Assembly (NCBI RefSeq): GCF_001375655.1
Contig: NZ_CTEN01000004.1
Coordinates: 310,001-374,000, forward strand
DNA from: Streptococcus varani
GTDB taxonomy: Bacteria; Bacillota; Bacilli; Lactobacillales; Streptococcaceae
DNA: 64,000 nt
Reading direction: 5' to 3'
This document shows, one piece after another, positions 7,829 to 16,272 of the stretch. The notes beneath the pieces were generated by a model. It did not search any database and was not told where the DNA came from. It worked only from the letters and a program-made list of their open reading frames with translations. The position numbers were made by a program, and so were the translations under genes. Position 1 is the stretch's first letter. Each line of letters starts with the position of its first letter.

Positions 7829-7960
7829 TTAACAACGTATAGTCTTTTGAATTTGCTTTGATACATCGTCACTATTAGCTTGCCGTACTCCAGTTGAGAG
7901 AAACTTAGTTTCTTTTATTTCGGACCTCCAACTGTTTATCCCCAGACTGTAAGGTGAGCT
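7829..7960 (-). repeat. Dispersed intergenic repeat, copy 1
   Basis: About 125 bases that match, in reverse complement, the sequence at about 49477-49600. Shared blocks include TTGCCGTACTCCAGTTGAGA, the AGAAACTAAGTTTCT palindrome region, GGACCTCCAAC and CAGACTGT. The 350-base interval between cysK and the next gene is otherwise empty of convincing genes. A short open frame here (7829-8026) is just the repeat. The repeat has internal inverted segments, so it could be a MITE or a decayed IS end. Confidence 0.75.
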
Positions 7961-8091
7961 GACTGTCGACAGTTCTTTTTTCCCGCCTTCAACAGTCACT
8001 CCCCTGACTGTAATGTTGATTTTCAAAGAGTCTAAGCAACAATTCTATTGCACAACTTCTAAGCCCTTCAGAGTTAGAATATTATTCTAAA

Positions 8092-8142
8092 AAAGAAGAG
8101 TGTGAGAACTATTTTGTCTCAGACTCTTCTTTTTTTTCTTGT
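8092..8142 (-). terminator. Bidirectional-looking terminator after the S1-domain gene
   Basis: Long stem AAGAAGAGT...GAGA with TCTC...ACTCTTCTT; T-runs on both sides. It overlaps the last codons of the gene at 8109. Confidence 0.75.
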
Positions 8143-8486
8143 AGAAATTCTTTTGATTCCTTTATCCAAATGGGTAGTTGTTGGACAAAAGGTGCAAAGC
8201 CTATTTTATTGCGTTCATTGGTATAGCGGTGACGACGTGGAATAGATTGTTTTTCTTCTTCTAAGGTGCGCAGGGAGAGACTAGCTTTTCCTGAAAATTC
8301 GTCATAATCCACTACCTGGACCAGAACTTTTTGACCCACCTTGAGAACATCATGGATATTGTCTACAAAACCAGTTTTAATTTCTGAAATATGGATCAAA
8401 CCTCGTGTCTGATTTTCCAAGTCAACGAATGCTCCATAAGGTTGAATACCTGTGATGAGACCTTGGATTTTATCTCCGATTTTCAT
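8109..8486 (-). CDS. cvfD: S1-domain RNA-binding regulator (CvfD/YugI type)
   Basis: 125 residues. A single S1 RNA-binding domain fills the first 75 residues (KIGDKIQGLITGIQPYGAFVDLENQTRGLIHISEIKTG, then VGQKVLVQVVDYDEFSGKASLSLR), followed by a basic linker and an acidic tail. Single-S1 proteins of this type associate with ribosomes; the pneumococcal homologue CvfD is a global post-transcriptional regulator affecting cold response and virulence, which I transfer by similarity. It lies 6 bases downstream of the HAD-cyclophilin gene and is likely cotranscribed. Confidence 0.75.
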   Translation of the reverse strand: MKIGDKIQGLITGIQPYGAFVDLENQTRGLIHISEIKTGFVDNIHDVLKVGQKVLVQVVDYDEFSGKASLSLRTLEEEKQSIPRRHRYTNERNKIGFAPFVQQLPIWIKESKEFLQEKKEESETK

Positions 8487-8492
8487 CTTGAC

Positions 8493-9890
8493 TTAGTCCT
8501 CAATTTCAACACCGATGATAACAACATCTTCAACTGGTTTGTCCTGAGCACCTGTTTCAACCGCAGAAATAGCATCCAAAATTTGGAACGAAGCCTCATC
8601 CATCAGCTGACCGAATACTGTATGACGTTGGTCAAGATGAGGTGTCCCACCTTTTTCAGCATAGAGAGTTGCAATAGGAGCTGGCCAACCTCCGCGTTCC
8701 AATTCCTTAGCAGCATATGGCAACTTGCTATTTTGAACGATGAAAAATTGGCTGCCATTGGTATTAGGGCCAGCGTTAGCCATGGAAAGGGCTCCGCGAA
8801 GATTAAAGACTTCCATAGAAAACTCATCTTCGAATTTATCTCCGTAGATAGAGCTACCACCCATGCCAGTACCAGTTGGATCCCCACCTTGGATCATGAA
8901 ATCTTTAATAATACGATGGAAAATCACGCCATCATAGTAGCCATCTTTCGATAAAGCCACAAAGTTTGCGACAGTTTTAGGAGCATGCTCAGGAAAGAGT
9001 TTAATCTTCATATCTCCATGATTTGTTTTAATCGTTGCGATCGGACCTTGAACTGCCGTCAAATCCATTTGCGGGAAATGTAATTCTTTTTCTACCAAAC
9101 CTAATTCCTCCAAGGCATACAAAATGCCATCTTCTTCTGTTTTTGTAATAAAATCTGCTTTTTTCTGTAGTTCAGGATCTGATACTCCCATAGCTACAGA
9201 AAGTCCAGCATAATCGAAAAGTTCCATGTCATTTGGACCATCGCCAAAGACAAGAAGATTTTCTGGTTTCAGATTCAATTTTTCTAAAACATGTGCAAGA
9301 CCAGAAGCTTTCGAAATCCCATTCTTAATGACATCGGAAGAGTTTTCATGCCAACGCACTAGTCGAACATCTTTCAGCAAGTCATCTGATAACTGCAGAA
9401 CATCACCTTGATCTTCAAATGTCCACATATGATAAACAGATGAATGTTTATAAAAATCTGGATCCACATCCACTTGGCCATATACTGGGCCGATGGCATT
9501 ATCTACTAGATCATCTCGTTTTGAAACAGCTGGTTTCTGTCCACCAGCAAAACCAAATTCGATGTCCACTTGACGACACCAGGTCACATACTTTTCAATG
9601 ACTTCCTTGGGTAGAGCGTCTGTATAAATTTCTTGGCCTTTCTTATCAACTACATATGCACCATTAATGGTCACATAATAGTCCGGCTCTAGCGCTCGAA
9701 TTTCAGGAACAACACCGTAAAGCGCACGACCAGAAGCCAGTCCAGTTACAATTCCCTTTGCCTTCAAGGCTGAAAAAACTTTTTTAATGGAGTCTGGCAT
9801 AAAACCAGTGTCCTTAATTCTGAGAGTATCATCAATATCAAAGAAGACTGCTTTGATTTTTTTTGCTTTGTATTTCGTTTTTGCGTCCAT
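8493..9890 (-). CDS. Fused HAD-family phosphatase and cyclophilin-type peptidyl-prolyl isomerase
   Basis: 465 residues, two enzymes in one chain. Residues 1-265 are a Cof-type HAD-IIB phosphatase: motif [10 protein letters not shown], motif II LASGR, motif [20 protein letters not shown]. Residues about 275-465 are a cyclophilin: [20 protein letters not shown], the core [38 protein letters not shown] and HTVFGQL. There is no signal peptide or lipobox, so it is cytoplasmic, unlike the exported streptococcal SlrA. The same fusion is known in other streptococci. The HAD substrate cannot be told from sequence. Confidence 0.92.
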   Translation of the reverse strand: MDAKTKYKAKKIKAVFFDIDDTLRIKDTGFMPDSIKKVFSALKAKGIVTGLASGRALYGVVPEIRALEPDYYVTINGAYVVDKKGQEIYTDALPKEVIEKYVTWCRQVDIEFGFAGGQKPAVSKRDDLVDNAIGPVYGQVDVDPDFYKHSSVYHMWTFEDQGDVLQLSDDLLKDVRLVRWHENSSDVIKNGISKASGLAHVLEKLNLKPENLLVFGDGPNDMELFDYAGLSVAMGVSDPELQKKADFITKTEEDGILYALEELGLVEKELHFPQMDLTAVQGPIATIKTNHGDMKIKLFPEHAPKTVANFVALSKDGYYDGVIFHRIIKDFMIQGGDPTGTGMGGSSIYGDKFEDEFSMEVFNLRGALSMANAGPNTNGSQFFIVQNSKLPYAAKELERGGWPAPIATLYAEKGGTPHLDQRHTVFGQLMDEASFQILDAISAVETGAQDKPVEDVVIIGVEIED

Positions 9891-9972
9891 ACTTCTCCTA
9901 ACTCTTTTATCCTTGGCTGAGTTATCAACCTTTGAGACATTATTTTATGTGTCAATCTTTATTATTATACCA

Positions 9973-10620
9973 CTATTCCTCTTCCTGTGCTACCAGCCCA
10001 TGTTGAAAGGCATAAACAACCGCTTGAGTACGGTCGCTGACCTGTAATTTAGAAAGGATATTGGAAACGTGCGTTTTAACTGTTTTAAGAGAAATAAACG
10101 ATTCATCTGCGATTCGTTGGTTATCATAACCTTTGGCCAAGAGAGCTAAAATATCACGTTCACGTGCCGTTAAGTCTTCATGAAGGGCAGGATTGTTGCG
10201 GTAGTCTTCAACTTTTTTCTCAACTTCTGTTTCAATAGCTAAATAACCTTTAGCCACCTTACGGATGGCCGCCAAAATTTCTTCAGCACTAGATGTTTTC
10301 AACATATAGCCTTTGGCTCCAGCTTCCAAAACTGGATAAATTTTTTCATTATCCAAATAAGAGGTTAGAATAACAATCTTAGCTTCCTTCCATTCTTTGA
10401 GGATAGCTAAGGTCGCTTCTACACCTGTCATTTTTGGCATGACCAAGTCCATGACGATAACATCAGGTTTAATGGCAAGAGCCTTCTCAAGACCTTCCTG
10501 GCCATCATCTGCTTCAGCGATAACCTCAATATCCTCGTGCAAATTCAAAAAACTCTTTAATCCCAAGCGAACCATCTCGTGGTCATCCACTAGCATTACT
10601 TTTACTTTAACTTTAGTCAT
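9973..10620 (-). CDS. liaR: Response regulator LiaR (VraR type)
   Basis: 215-residue NarL/LuxR-type regulator. The receiver domain has the acidic pair at residues 12-13 (MLVDDHEMVRLG), the phosphoacceptor Asp58 (DVIVMDLVMPKM) and Lys in YMLKTSSAEE. The C-terminal LuxR HTH reads LTARERDILALLAKGYDNQRIA...LKTVKTHVSNIL. With LiaF and LiaS upstream it forms the cell-envelope-stress module that responds to cell-wall antibiotics and antimicrobial peptides. It begins 20 bases after liaS. Confidence 0.93.
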   Translation of the reverse strand: MTKVKVKVMLVDDHEMVRLGLKSFLNLHEDIEVIAEADDGQEGLEKALAIKPDVIVMDLVMPKMTGVEATLAILKEWKEAKIVILTSYLDNEKIYPVLEAGAKGYMLKTSSAEEILAAIRKVAKGYLAIETEVEKKVEDYRNNPALHEDLTARERDILALLAKGYDNQRIADESFISLKTVKTHVSNILSKLQVSDRTQAVVYAFQHGLVAQEEE

Positions 10621-10640
10621 TATCGTTTCCTTCTATCTTT

Positions 10641-11633
10641 TTAATCCGTGTCATTCAACAAGGGTATACGAATGTCGATAGCCACACCTTTATTTGGAGC
10701 CGTCCGAATTTTTATCGTACCAGCCATATCTTCTACACGCTCTTGGATATTCCCAAGACCATAACTGATATTTTGCTGATCATTGTTCACAAAACCAACT
10801 CCATCATCTACCATCTTCAGTTGCAATTCACTATCCGATTGAATCAGATAAATATCCAAGTGTTTGGCGTGAGCGTGGCGGAGGGTATTGCTAATAATTT
10901 CTTGGGCGATCCGAAAAAGGTGTTCTTCTACTAACTTAGGTAGAAGCTTAACTTCATGTTTGAATTGGACCTCAATAGAACTTTTGTCACTGACCTCTTT
11001 CAAAATCAAATCAAAACCTTCTACTAAGCTCTTACCATCCAGTTCACTCGGTCGCAAATGCAAAAGAAGAATCCGCAAATCACGTTGAGCGGTTTCAATC
11101 ATTTGCTTAACCGTCTGCAACTGATGGTTCATATTATCTGATGAAATGGACGATAAATTACTGGTTAAGCCAGACAAAATCATACTAGTCGCAAATAATT
11201 CTTGACTGACTGTATCATGCAAATCTCTAGCAATTCGTCTTCGTTCGTCTTCCACAATTTCTTCGCGTTTAACCAAATCTTGATTATCAATCATTTGGAC
11301 TTGTCTAGTCAAACTGGTCACTTTTTTTGAAAGCTGTAATAAGAGTTGGTCCTCATCAGCTGTTGCTCGGATACTTTTATTTTGCAAAATAAGACGTAAA
11401 TTTTGCCTAATACCTTGAGTCGCCAAAATATTGGAGGTTTGGACCAAGACAATAAGAAAGAAGGTTAGAATAACAATCAGTAAAACAAGGGTAAAAATCA
11501 ACTGCTCCGTTGAAATCCAAAGTGAAAGATCTAAGATGGAATAATTAAAGAGAGGTAGGATGGCAGATAAAACGACAAATACCATGATAGCCGCATACCA
11601 GACCAAGAGGAATACCGTACTTTTTTTTATCAT
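10641..11633 (-). CDS. liaS: Sensor histidine kinase LiaS (VraS type)
   Basis: 330-residue intramembrane-sensing kinase. Two N-terminal transmembrane segments (about 9-29 and 45-65) are joined by a short extracellular loop. A HisKA_3 dimerisation domain carries the phosphorylated His139 in RRRIARDLHDTVSQ. An HATPase domain has the N box (EIISNTLRHAHAKH), DDGVGF and YGLGNIQERV. The absence of a sizeable sensor domain is typical; LiaF supplies negative control. It overlaps liaF by 4 bases. Confidence 0.93.
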   Translation of the reverse strand: MIKKSTVFLLVWYAAIMVFVVLSAILPLFNYSILDLSLWISTEQLIFTLVLLIVILTFFLIVLVQTSNILATQGIRQNLRLILQNKSIRATADEDQLLLQLSKKVTSLTRQVQMIDNQDLVKREEIVEDERRRIARDLHDTVSQELFATSMILSGLTSNLSSISSDNMNHQLQTVKQMIETAQRDLRILLLHLRPSELDGKSLVEGFDLILKEVSDKSSIEVQFKHEVKLLPKLVEEHLFRIAQEIISNTLRHAHAKHLDIYLIQSDSELQLKMVDDGVGFVNNDQQNISYGLGNIQERVEDMAGTIKIRTAPNKGVAIDIRIPLLNDTD

Positions 11634-12325
11634 ACGCGAATCACCTCCACATCACCGAAGAGGCAGTTGACGACAATCTTAACACGCTTATGAGATTCCT
11701 TATACCCTGGGCTAGAGAGGGAAAAACTTTCATTTCGTAGATCCCAGAAAGAAAGATTTAAAAACTGAACACGGCCATAGAGACTGGACGCTGAGAGTGA
11801 AACTTCGACATCAATTGGCACGACAATCTTGGTACGGCCAAAGGTCTTTCGGATAACAACAATATTGTCTCGACCAACTAAAACACCCTCGTCCAAATCA
11901 ATAATATCGTTCCCAAAAAGACGGATAATATTAATATCTTCAAAACCATACTGGTCTTTGCCATGAATTTGGTTACCAAACCATTGTGATTTTTCTTTTT
12001 GAGCTTCCAATGGTTGATCATCCAGAATGATATGGGTATATTGATTCTTCTTTTCATAGCGAGAAAAGAAGTTAACAATCATATAAACGGAAATCAAAAG
12101 CATCCCCAAAATAAAGTAAGGATTGAGCATGAAGACAAGGAAAAAGAGACTACCCGCACTAATTAAGAGAAAATCAATCTCTTTGCTACCTATCAAGTGT
12201 CGAATTAAGAGGAGGATCACTGAGAAAAGAAGGATAGCCCTTGCTCCCTCATTGGCCAAAATATCAAAGAAAGCCATCATAAAAATGATTGTTTCAATCA
12301 GTATAAAAAACTGTACTTTCCGCAT
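11630..12325 (-). CDS. liaF: LiaF, membrane inhibitor of LiaS
   Basis: 231 residues. The N-terminal 90 residues form about four transmembrane helices; the remainder is a cytoplasmic DUF2154/cell wall-active antibiotic response domain (INIIRLFGNDIIDLDEGVLVGRDNIV, TKIVVPIDVEVSLSASSLYG). LiaF holds the LiaS kinase inactive until envelope stress. It is the first gene of liaFSR, and a -10 TACAAT at 12355-12360 on the minus strand is a candidate promoter element. Confidence 0.9.
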   Translation of the reverse strand: MRKVQFFILIETIIFMMAFFDILANEGARAILLFSVILLLIRHLIGSKEIDFLLISAGSLFFLVFMLNPYFILGMLLISVYMIVNFFSRYEKKNQYTHIILDDQPLEAQKEKSQWFGNQIHGKDQYGFEDINIIRLFGNDIIDLDEGVLVGRDNIVVIRKTFGRTKIVVPIDVEVSLSASSLYGRVQFLNLSFWDLRNESFSLSSPGYKESHKRVKIVVNCLFGDVEVIRV

Positions 12326-12369
12326 TCAACTCATCCTTTCCAACTTTCCTATCTATTGTACCAAATTTT

Positions 12370-12800
12370 AATGTATTTTCATCCTACTTGGGTAGTAAAA
12401 AAGTAATTTAGCTCCCTAAAATACCTCAAGCAAATAGGATAGTCTAATAAAAGTCCTCCTAAAAGCGTCGAGGCTCTTGGATTTATTCAGCACATTTTTA
12501 TTATCAGGATTTGGGAATTGATTGAAATGGTCTGAGTAAAGAAAAAAGATACCTATTAGCAGACAGTGCCACTAAAAATTTTCGAAAAATAACTTCATTA
12601 TCTAGAGAGCATGAAGAATCATCAAGAAATCTTTCAAATTTTCTACTTCTGCCTCCAATTGCACTTCCGAATGACAGTTCTAGGGACTGCCACTTCATCT
12701 ATCTCATAAAGAAGGATACTTTTAATCATGATTTTCAAAAAGATCGATCCTTTTGAACTATAGTGAGGAATGCCTTTTTCAAGTAGACACTTAAATACCT
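12370..12800. other. Gene-free interval between liaF and the secreted protease
   Basis: About 430 bases with no convincing gene. A 64-codon open frame on the minus strand (12504-12698, MKWQSLELSFGSAIGGRSRK...) lacks a clear ribosome binding site and resembles fragmentary repeat-derived peptides rather than a known family. I see no recognised IS end, RNA gene or CRISPR. Confidence 0.4.
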
Positions 12801-12829
12801 AAAAAGAGAGGACCAAATTTGGTTCTCTC
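12801..12829 (-). terminator. Terminator downstream of the secreted protease
   Basis: Stem GAGAGAACCAAA/TTTGGTCCTCTC with one wobble (12806-12829), followed on the minus strand by TTTTT (12801-12805). It lies about 55 bases after the protease stop. Confidence 0.75.
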
Positions 12830-12882
12830 CAGCTTATAGCTTTTCAGTAAATTTTGATAAGTGAAGTGGCTTAAGTTGGCTC

Positions 12883-14205
12883 TTACAAAGCATAAAAAGA
12901 AATACCTTCATCATTCCACCCATTATTTATCAAAAAGCCTCTCTCTCCGGGATCGCTTGTATACAAATGCACTTTTAAACCAGTGTGGTAAAGGCGATAG
13001 ACCGGCCTCTCTCCATATGAATACCAAGCTGTCCCTTCACTGTTCCAACCACTCGTGGCCAAAACATCCCTCTCAGCCTGATTGGTTGTATAGAGATGTT
13101 CCTTGGTAACTGGACTGTATAGACGATAAACAGGATTTCCTTGTTCAGCAGTCGCAAAAGCTTTTCCTTCAAATTGCCAACCTCGAAATTTCAGAACATT
13201 GATTTCATTTTCATCCTGTGTATAGAGGTGACGTTTAACCCCTGCATGATAAAGACGATAAACAGGATTTTCTAGGAGCCAATGGCTATCGACAGCATCA
13301 TTTGCTACCTGTTCTCCCTTGGCAAAGGCAATCATATCTAAACTATCTTCTTGCACACGTCGAGCTGCATTATGAATATATTCCTGTTGACTGTTAACAA
13401 AACCTAAAATATGAATTGCGATGATTTGATTGGCTTCATTGAGCACAGGAGATCCACTTTGTCCAGATTCTGTATCGATTTGGTAATTAATTAAATCCCC
13501 ATCTATACCGGAAATTTCTCCAAACATGCCATACATGAAACCAATTTTCTCAAATGTGGTTGCAGGATAACCAGCAATTTGAATACGTTGACCAGGATCT
13601 TGCTGAGTTGAGACTTCTAGATAGCCAACTCGACTATCAACTTTTTGAGACAATTTGATAAGGGCCATATCAAAAGATGCTGAATTTCCTGTCACTTCAT
13701 CTTTATAGCCTTTTAGGATAAAGACCTGACTAGCTTGGTAACTACCATAGGGATAGTTCTGACCATCTCGTGCAGGAACCACTTGAACTCCTTGAACCCA
13801 CTGTCCTCTCTTGACATCATAAACATTATGAGCAGCTGTCAAAACTAGGTCCGGACCAATCATAACACCTGTTCCAAAACCTGAACCAATTGGAAAATAA
13901 GATTCTAGAGAGACAATCTTACGATAGGGATCCACTGTAGTATTTCTTATTAAAACTTGATCATCTGACTGGATAATCCCTTCTTTTATTGGTTGAGAAT
14001 CAGGCGTAACTTGACTTTCTAAATCTATAGTTGAATCCAGCGATGAACTAGTTCCATCGACCAATTTTTCACTATCAGTAGAGAGGCTTGTCTCTGAAAA
14101 ATTAGCTTGTCCGTAAGTATTAGATTCTAGCGCTGTAACAGATACTCCCCCAAGATTTCCCAATAAAATGAGACAGAGCAGACTTTGGTAAATCCTGTTC
14201 TTCAT
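12883..14205 (-). CDS. Secreted V8/trypsin-like serine protease with three C-terminal DUF5648-type repeats
   Basis: 440 residues. A Sec signal peptide (MKNRIYQSLLCLILLGNLGG, cleavage probably near residue 25) is followed by a Ser/Thr-rich linker and a chymotrypsin-fold protease of the glutamyl endopeptidase type. The catalytic triad is visible: His126 in VLTAAHNVYD, Asp179 in SFDMALIKL, Ser250 in GQSGSPVLN. From about residue 313 there are three repeats of the form NPVYRLYH...HLYT...GW...EG, the DUF5648 repeat found on secreted hydrolases and perhaps binding surface glycans. There is no LPXTG, so it is probably released. AAAGGAG precedes the ATG. Its upstream region was invaded by a group II intron. 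Substrate unknown. Confidence 0.88.
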   Translation of the reverse strand: MKNRIYQSLLCLILLGNLGGVSVTALESNTYGQANFSETSLSTDSEKLVDGTSSSLDSTIDLESQVTPDSQPIKEGIIQSDDQVLIRNTTVDPYRKIVSLESYFPIGSGFGTGVMIGPDLVLTAAHNVYDVKRGQWVQGVQVVPARDGQNYPYGSYQASQVFILKGYKDEVTGNSASFDMALIKLSQKVDSRVGYLEVSTQQDPGQRIQIAGYPATTFEKIGFMYGMFGEISGIDGDLINYQIDTESGQSGSPVLNEANQIIAIHILGFVNSQQEYIHNAARRVQEDSLDMIAFAKGEQVANDAVDSHWLLENPVYRLYHAGVKRHLYTQDENEINVLKFRGWQFEGKAFATAEQGNPVYRLYSPVTKEHLYTTNQAERDVLATSGWNSEGTAWYSYGERPVYRLYHTGLKVHLYTSDPGERGFLINNGWNDEGISFYAL

Positions 14206-14217
14206 TACTTCTCCTTT

Positions 14218-14613
14218 GTATCTCTCTTAAATACTCTTGATAAATCGAGTAGAGACTAATTCCTAGCCCCTCTCACACCACCGTGCGTGCCGTTCGGCAC
14301 ACGGCGGTTCAACTAACTTTTAACGCATGTCGTTCAAGATAATAATCTAGGCATGAAACCAGTCCACGTTTAGCGAGGACTGGTTTTGATATAGCTCGTT
14401 TTAGAATTGACTTTTGTATCTCTCTTAAATACTCTTGATAAATCGAGTAGAGACTAATTCCTAGCCCCTCTCACACCACCGTGCGTGCCGTTCGGCACAC
14501 GGCGGTTCAACTAACTTTTAACGCATGTCGTTCAAGATAATAATCTAGGCATGAAACCAGTCCACGTTTAGCGAGGACTGGTTTTGATATAGCTGAATTG
14601 ACTTTTGTGCCAC
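14218..14613. repeat. 198-bp tandem duplication of the intron 3' end
   Basis: Positions 14218-14415 recur from 14416 with a 198-base offset. Each copy contains 26 bases of 3' flank, the intron domain V/VI region and the last codons of the reverse transcriptase. The inner copy lacks 7 bases (CGTTTTA) present in the outer copy and in the second intron near 28333, so the outer copy preserves the older 3' coding end. Confidence 0.9.
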
Positions 14614-15676
14614 TAATTGATAGTGGTCACCCCAGCCAGATACCTTATCAGCTATCCATTTGGGAGTCCCTAGTTTAAGTAGTCCCCAAAGTCGCCTTGA
14701 CTTCTTCTTCCATTGTTTCCAAATAATAACTCTAATTCGTGTCCTCAATCGTTTATCAATTTCTCCCATGACTGACTTCATGTTAGTCAATGCGAAGTAG
14801 TTTATCCATCCGCGAATAAGCCAGTTGAGTTTCTCAATACGGCTACCCAAGTCAGTGCTCCATTTGCGTGTTGTGAGCTTCCTAAGTTTCCTCTTGAAAC
14901 TCTGGATACTCTCTTGATGTGGACGACTTTTCCAACCTTCAGCTGATTTCCAGAATCCGAATCCAAGGTACTTCAGTTGACTCGGTCTGGTAATCTTAGT
15001 CTTGGTCATATTGACTTTCAATCCCAGTCGCTTCTCAATGAATCGGCTAACTGAATACATGATACGTTTGGCAGATACTTCGCTCCCAACTGTGATGACA
15101 CAGTCATCTGCGTACCGGACGAAACGAAGCCCTCGATTTTCCAATTCCTTGTCCAGCTCATTGAGCGTGATATTGGACAGGAGGGGAGATAGATTCCCAC
15201 CTTGTGGTGTTCCCACCAGCGTTTTATGGCGCTGTCCATTGATAACTACACCCGAATGAAGATACCTACGAATCAGAGACTCTGTATCTCCATCTTGGAT
15301 AATGTTATGGACAAGAGACATCAATCTATCTTGGGGAACTGTGTCGAAGAATTTCTCAAGGTCAATGTCCACAATCCACTCATAGCCATCATTAAGGTAT
15401 TCTAGTAACTTGATGATGGCTTTTTTCGCATGACCGTTTACTCTCGTGATTTACGCATATAGGTTACGACTACCTATTTGGACTTTAGAGTTTTCAGCCC
15501 CCTCATCCGCTATATACGCCTTAATATCACGTTTCTGTTCGTAGAGCCACGATTTCGCTATCCCTTCCTCTCCCCGCTACCTCGCAATAGTCAGGCTTGG
15601 GAGTCGCTATTGGGTTCACCGGTAGAGGGTGCCCACGGAGGACTTGCGCCTCAGATGTACGACATGCCCGTCGTAC
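14244..15676 (-). mobile_element. Group II intron (bacterial class C), degenerate copy 1
   Basis: Minus-strand element whose 5' end (GTACGACGGGCATGTCGTAC at 15657-15676) directly follows the greA terminator hairpin, the preferred target of class C introns. Domain V is recognisable as the GCCGTGTGC/GCACACGGC-type hairpin near 14277-14310, and the end falls at about 14244. Compared with the copy at 28-30 kb it lacks about 365 bases covering the 5' part of the reverse transcriptase and its leader, has an extra T in the coding region, has a 7-base deletion near the 3' end and carries the 198-base duplication. It cannot encode a working maturase. Confidence 0.88.
14545..15430 (-). pseudogene. ltrA: Group II intron reverse transcriptase/maturase, 5'-truncated and frameshifted
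   Basis: The surviving frame starts within RT domain 3 (MDIDLEKFFDTVPQDRLMS) and keeps the catalytic FVRYADDC motif and the maturase X domain. RT domains 0-2 are deleted. An extra T in a T-run near 15420 breaks the remaining 5' frame, and a 7-base deletion at about 14595 changes the C-terminus from the normal ILKRAISKPVLAKRGLVS tail. Otherwise near identical to the gene at 28245-29381. Confidence 0.88.
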
Positions 15677-15707
15677 GGAAAAGCAACAAGCACCCCTGGT
15701 GCTTGTT
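15677..15707 (-). terminator. greA terminator (5' exon of intron copy 1)
   Basis: Perfect 10-bp stem AACAAGCACC/GGTGCTTGTT (15685-15707) followed on the minus strand by GCTTTTCC, then the intron. It overlaps the last codons of greA. Confidence 0.85.
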
Positions 15708-15710
15708 ACC

Positions 15711-16193
15711 TTATTTTGTTTTTTCAACTTTCAAAATCTTGATATCGTAACTACCTGCAGGAGTCTTGACTGTAACAGTTGCTCCTTTTTTCTTTCCAAT
15801 CAAGGCCTGACCAATTGGGCTTTCATTCGAAACTTTATTAGAAAAAGCATCTGCACCCGCGGAACCAACGATTTGATAGACTTCTTCATCGCTTTCGCCT
15901 ACTTCTTGAATAGTTACTGTTTTACCAATGGCTACCTCGTCTTTTGCTACTGAATCGCTATTGACAATTTCGGCATAACGAATCTTTGTTTCGATACTAG
16001 AGATTTGACCTTCAACAAAGGCTTGCTCATCTTTCGCCGCTTCATACTCACTATTTTCAGAGAGATCTCCATATGATCGAGCGATTTTAATACGCTCAAC
16101 AATTTCTGGACGACGAACTAATTTTAATTCTTCTAATTCTTTCTCCAATTTTTCTTTTTCTTCAATTGTCATTGGATATGTTTTTTCTGCCAT
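15711..16193 (-). CDS. greA: Transcription elongation factor GreA
   Basis: 160 residues, the normal length. The N-terminal coiled coil ([49 protein letters not shown]) carries the acidic tip (DLSENSEYE) that stimulates RNA cleavage by backtracked polymerase. The C-terminal globular domain follows ([28 protein letters not shown]). It follows mltG as in other streptococci. Confidence 0.97.
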   Translation of the reverse strand: MAEKTYPMTIEEKEKLEKELEELKLVRRPEIVERIKIARSYGDLSENSEYEAAKDEQAFVEGQISSIETKIRYAEIVNSDSVAKDEVAIGKTVTIQEVGESDEEVYQIVGSAGADAFSNKVSNESPIGQALIGKKKGATVTVKTPAGSYDIKILKVEKTK

Positions 16194-16230
16194 TATTCTT
16201 TCTCATTTCTTTTTTCATTTATACTAAAAC

Positions 16231-16260
16231 AAAATTATGCGGTTGGCACCACATAATTTT
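16231..16260 (-). terminator. Hairpin between mltG and greA
   Basis: Long stem AAAATTATG.GG/CC.CATAATTTT (16231-16260). The following T-tract is short (TTTTGTTTTAG), so it may be a weak terminator or a greA leader structure. Confidence 0.5.
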
Positions 16261-16272
16261 AGGTTAAAAAGA

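Noticed and set aside
12504..12698. 64-codon open frame between liaF and the protease
   Set aside because: No ribosome binding site, no recognised domain and low-complexity neighbourhood; not enough support for a gene.
14218..14613. 198-base tandem repeat as a regulatory array or CRISPR
   Set aside because: Both copies are the intron 3' end plus flank; the duplication is fully explained by the intron remnant.
15478..15750. Open frames in the intron domain I region
   Set aside because: The same frames occur in both intron copies in structural RNA sequence and have no start signals.
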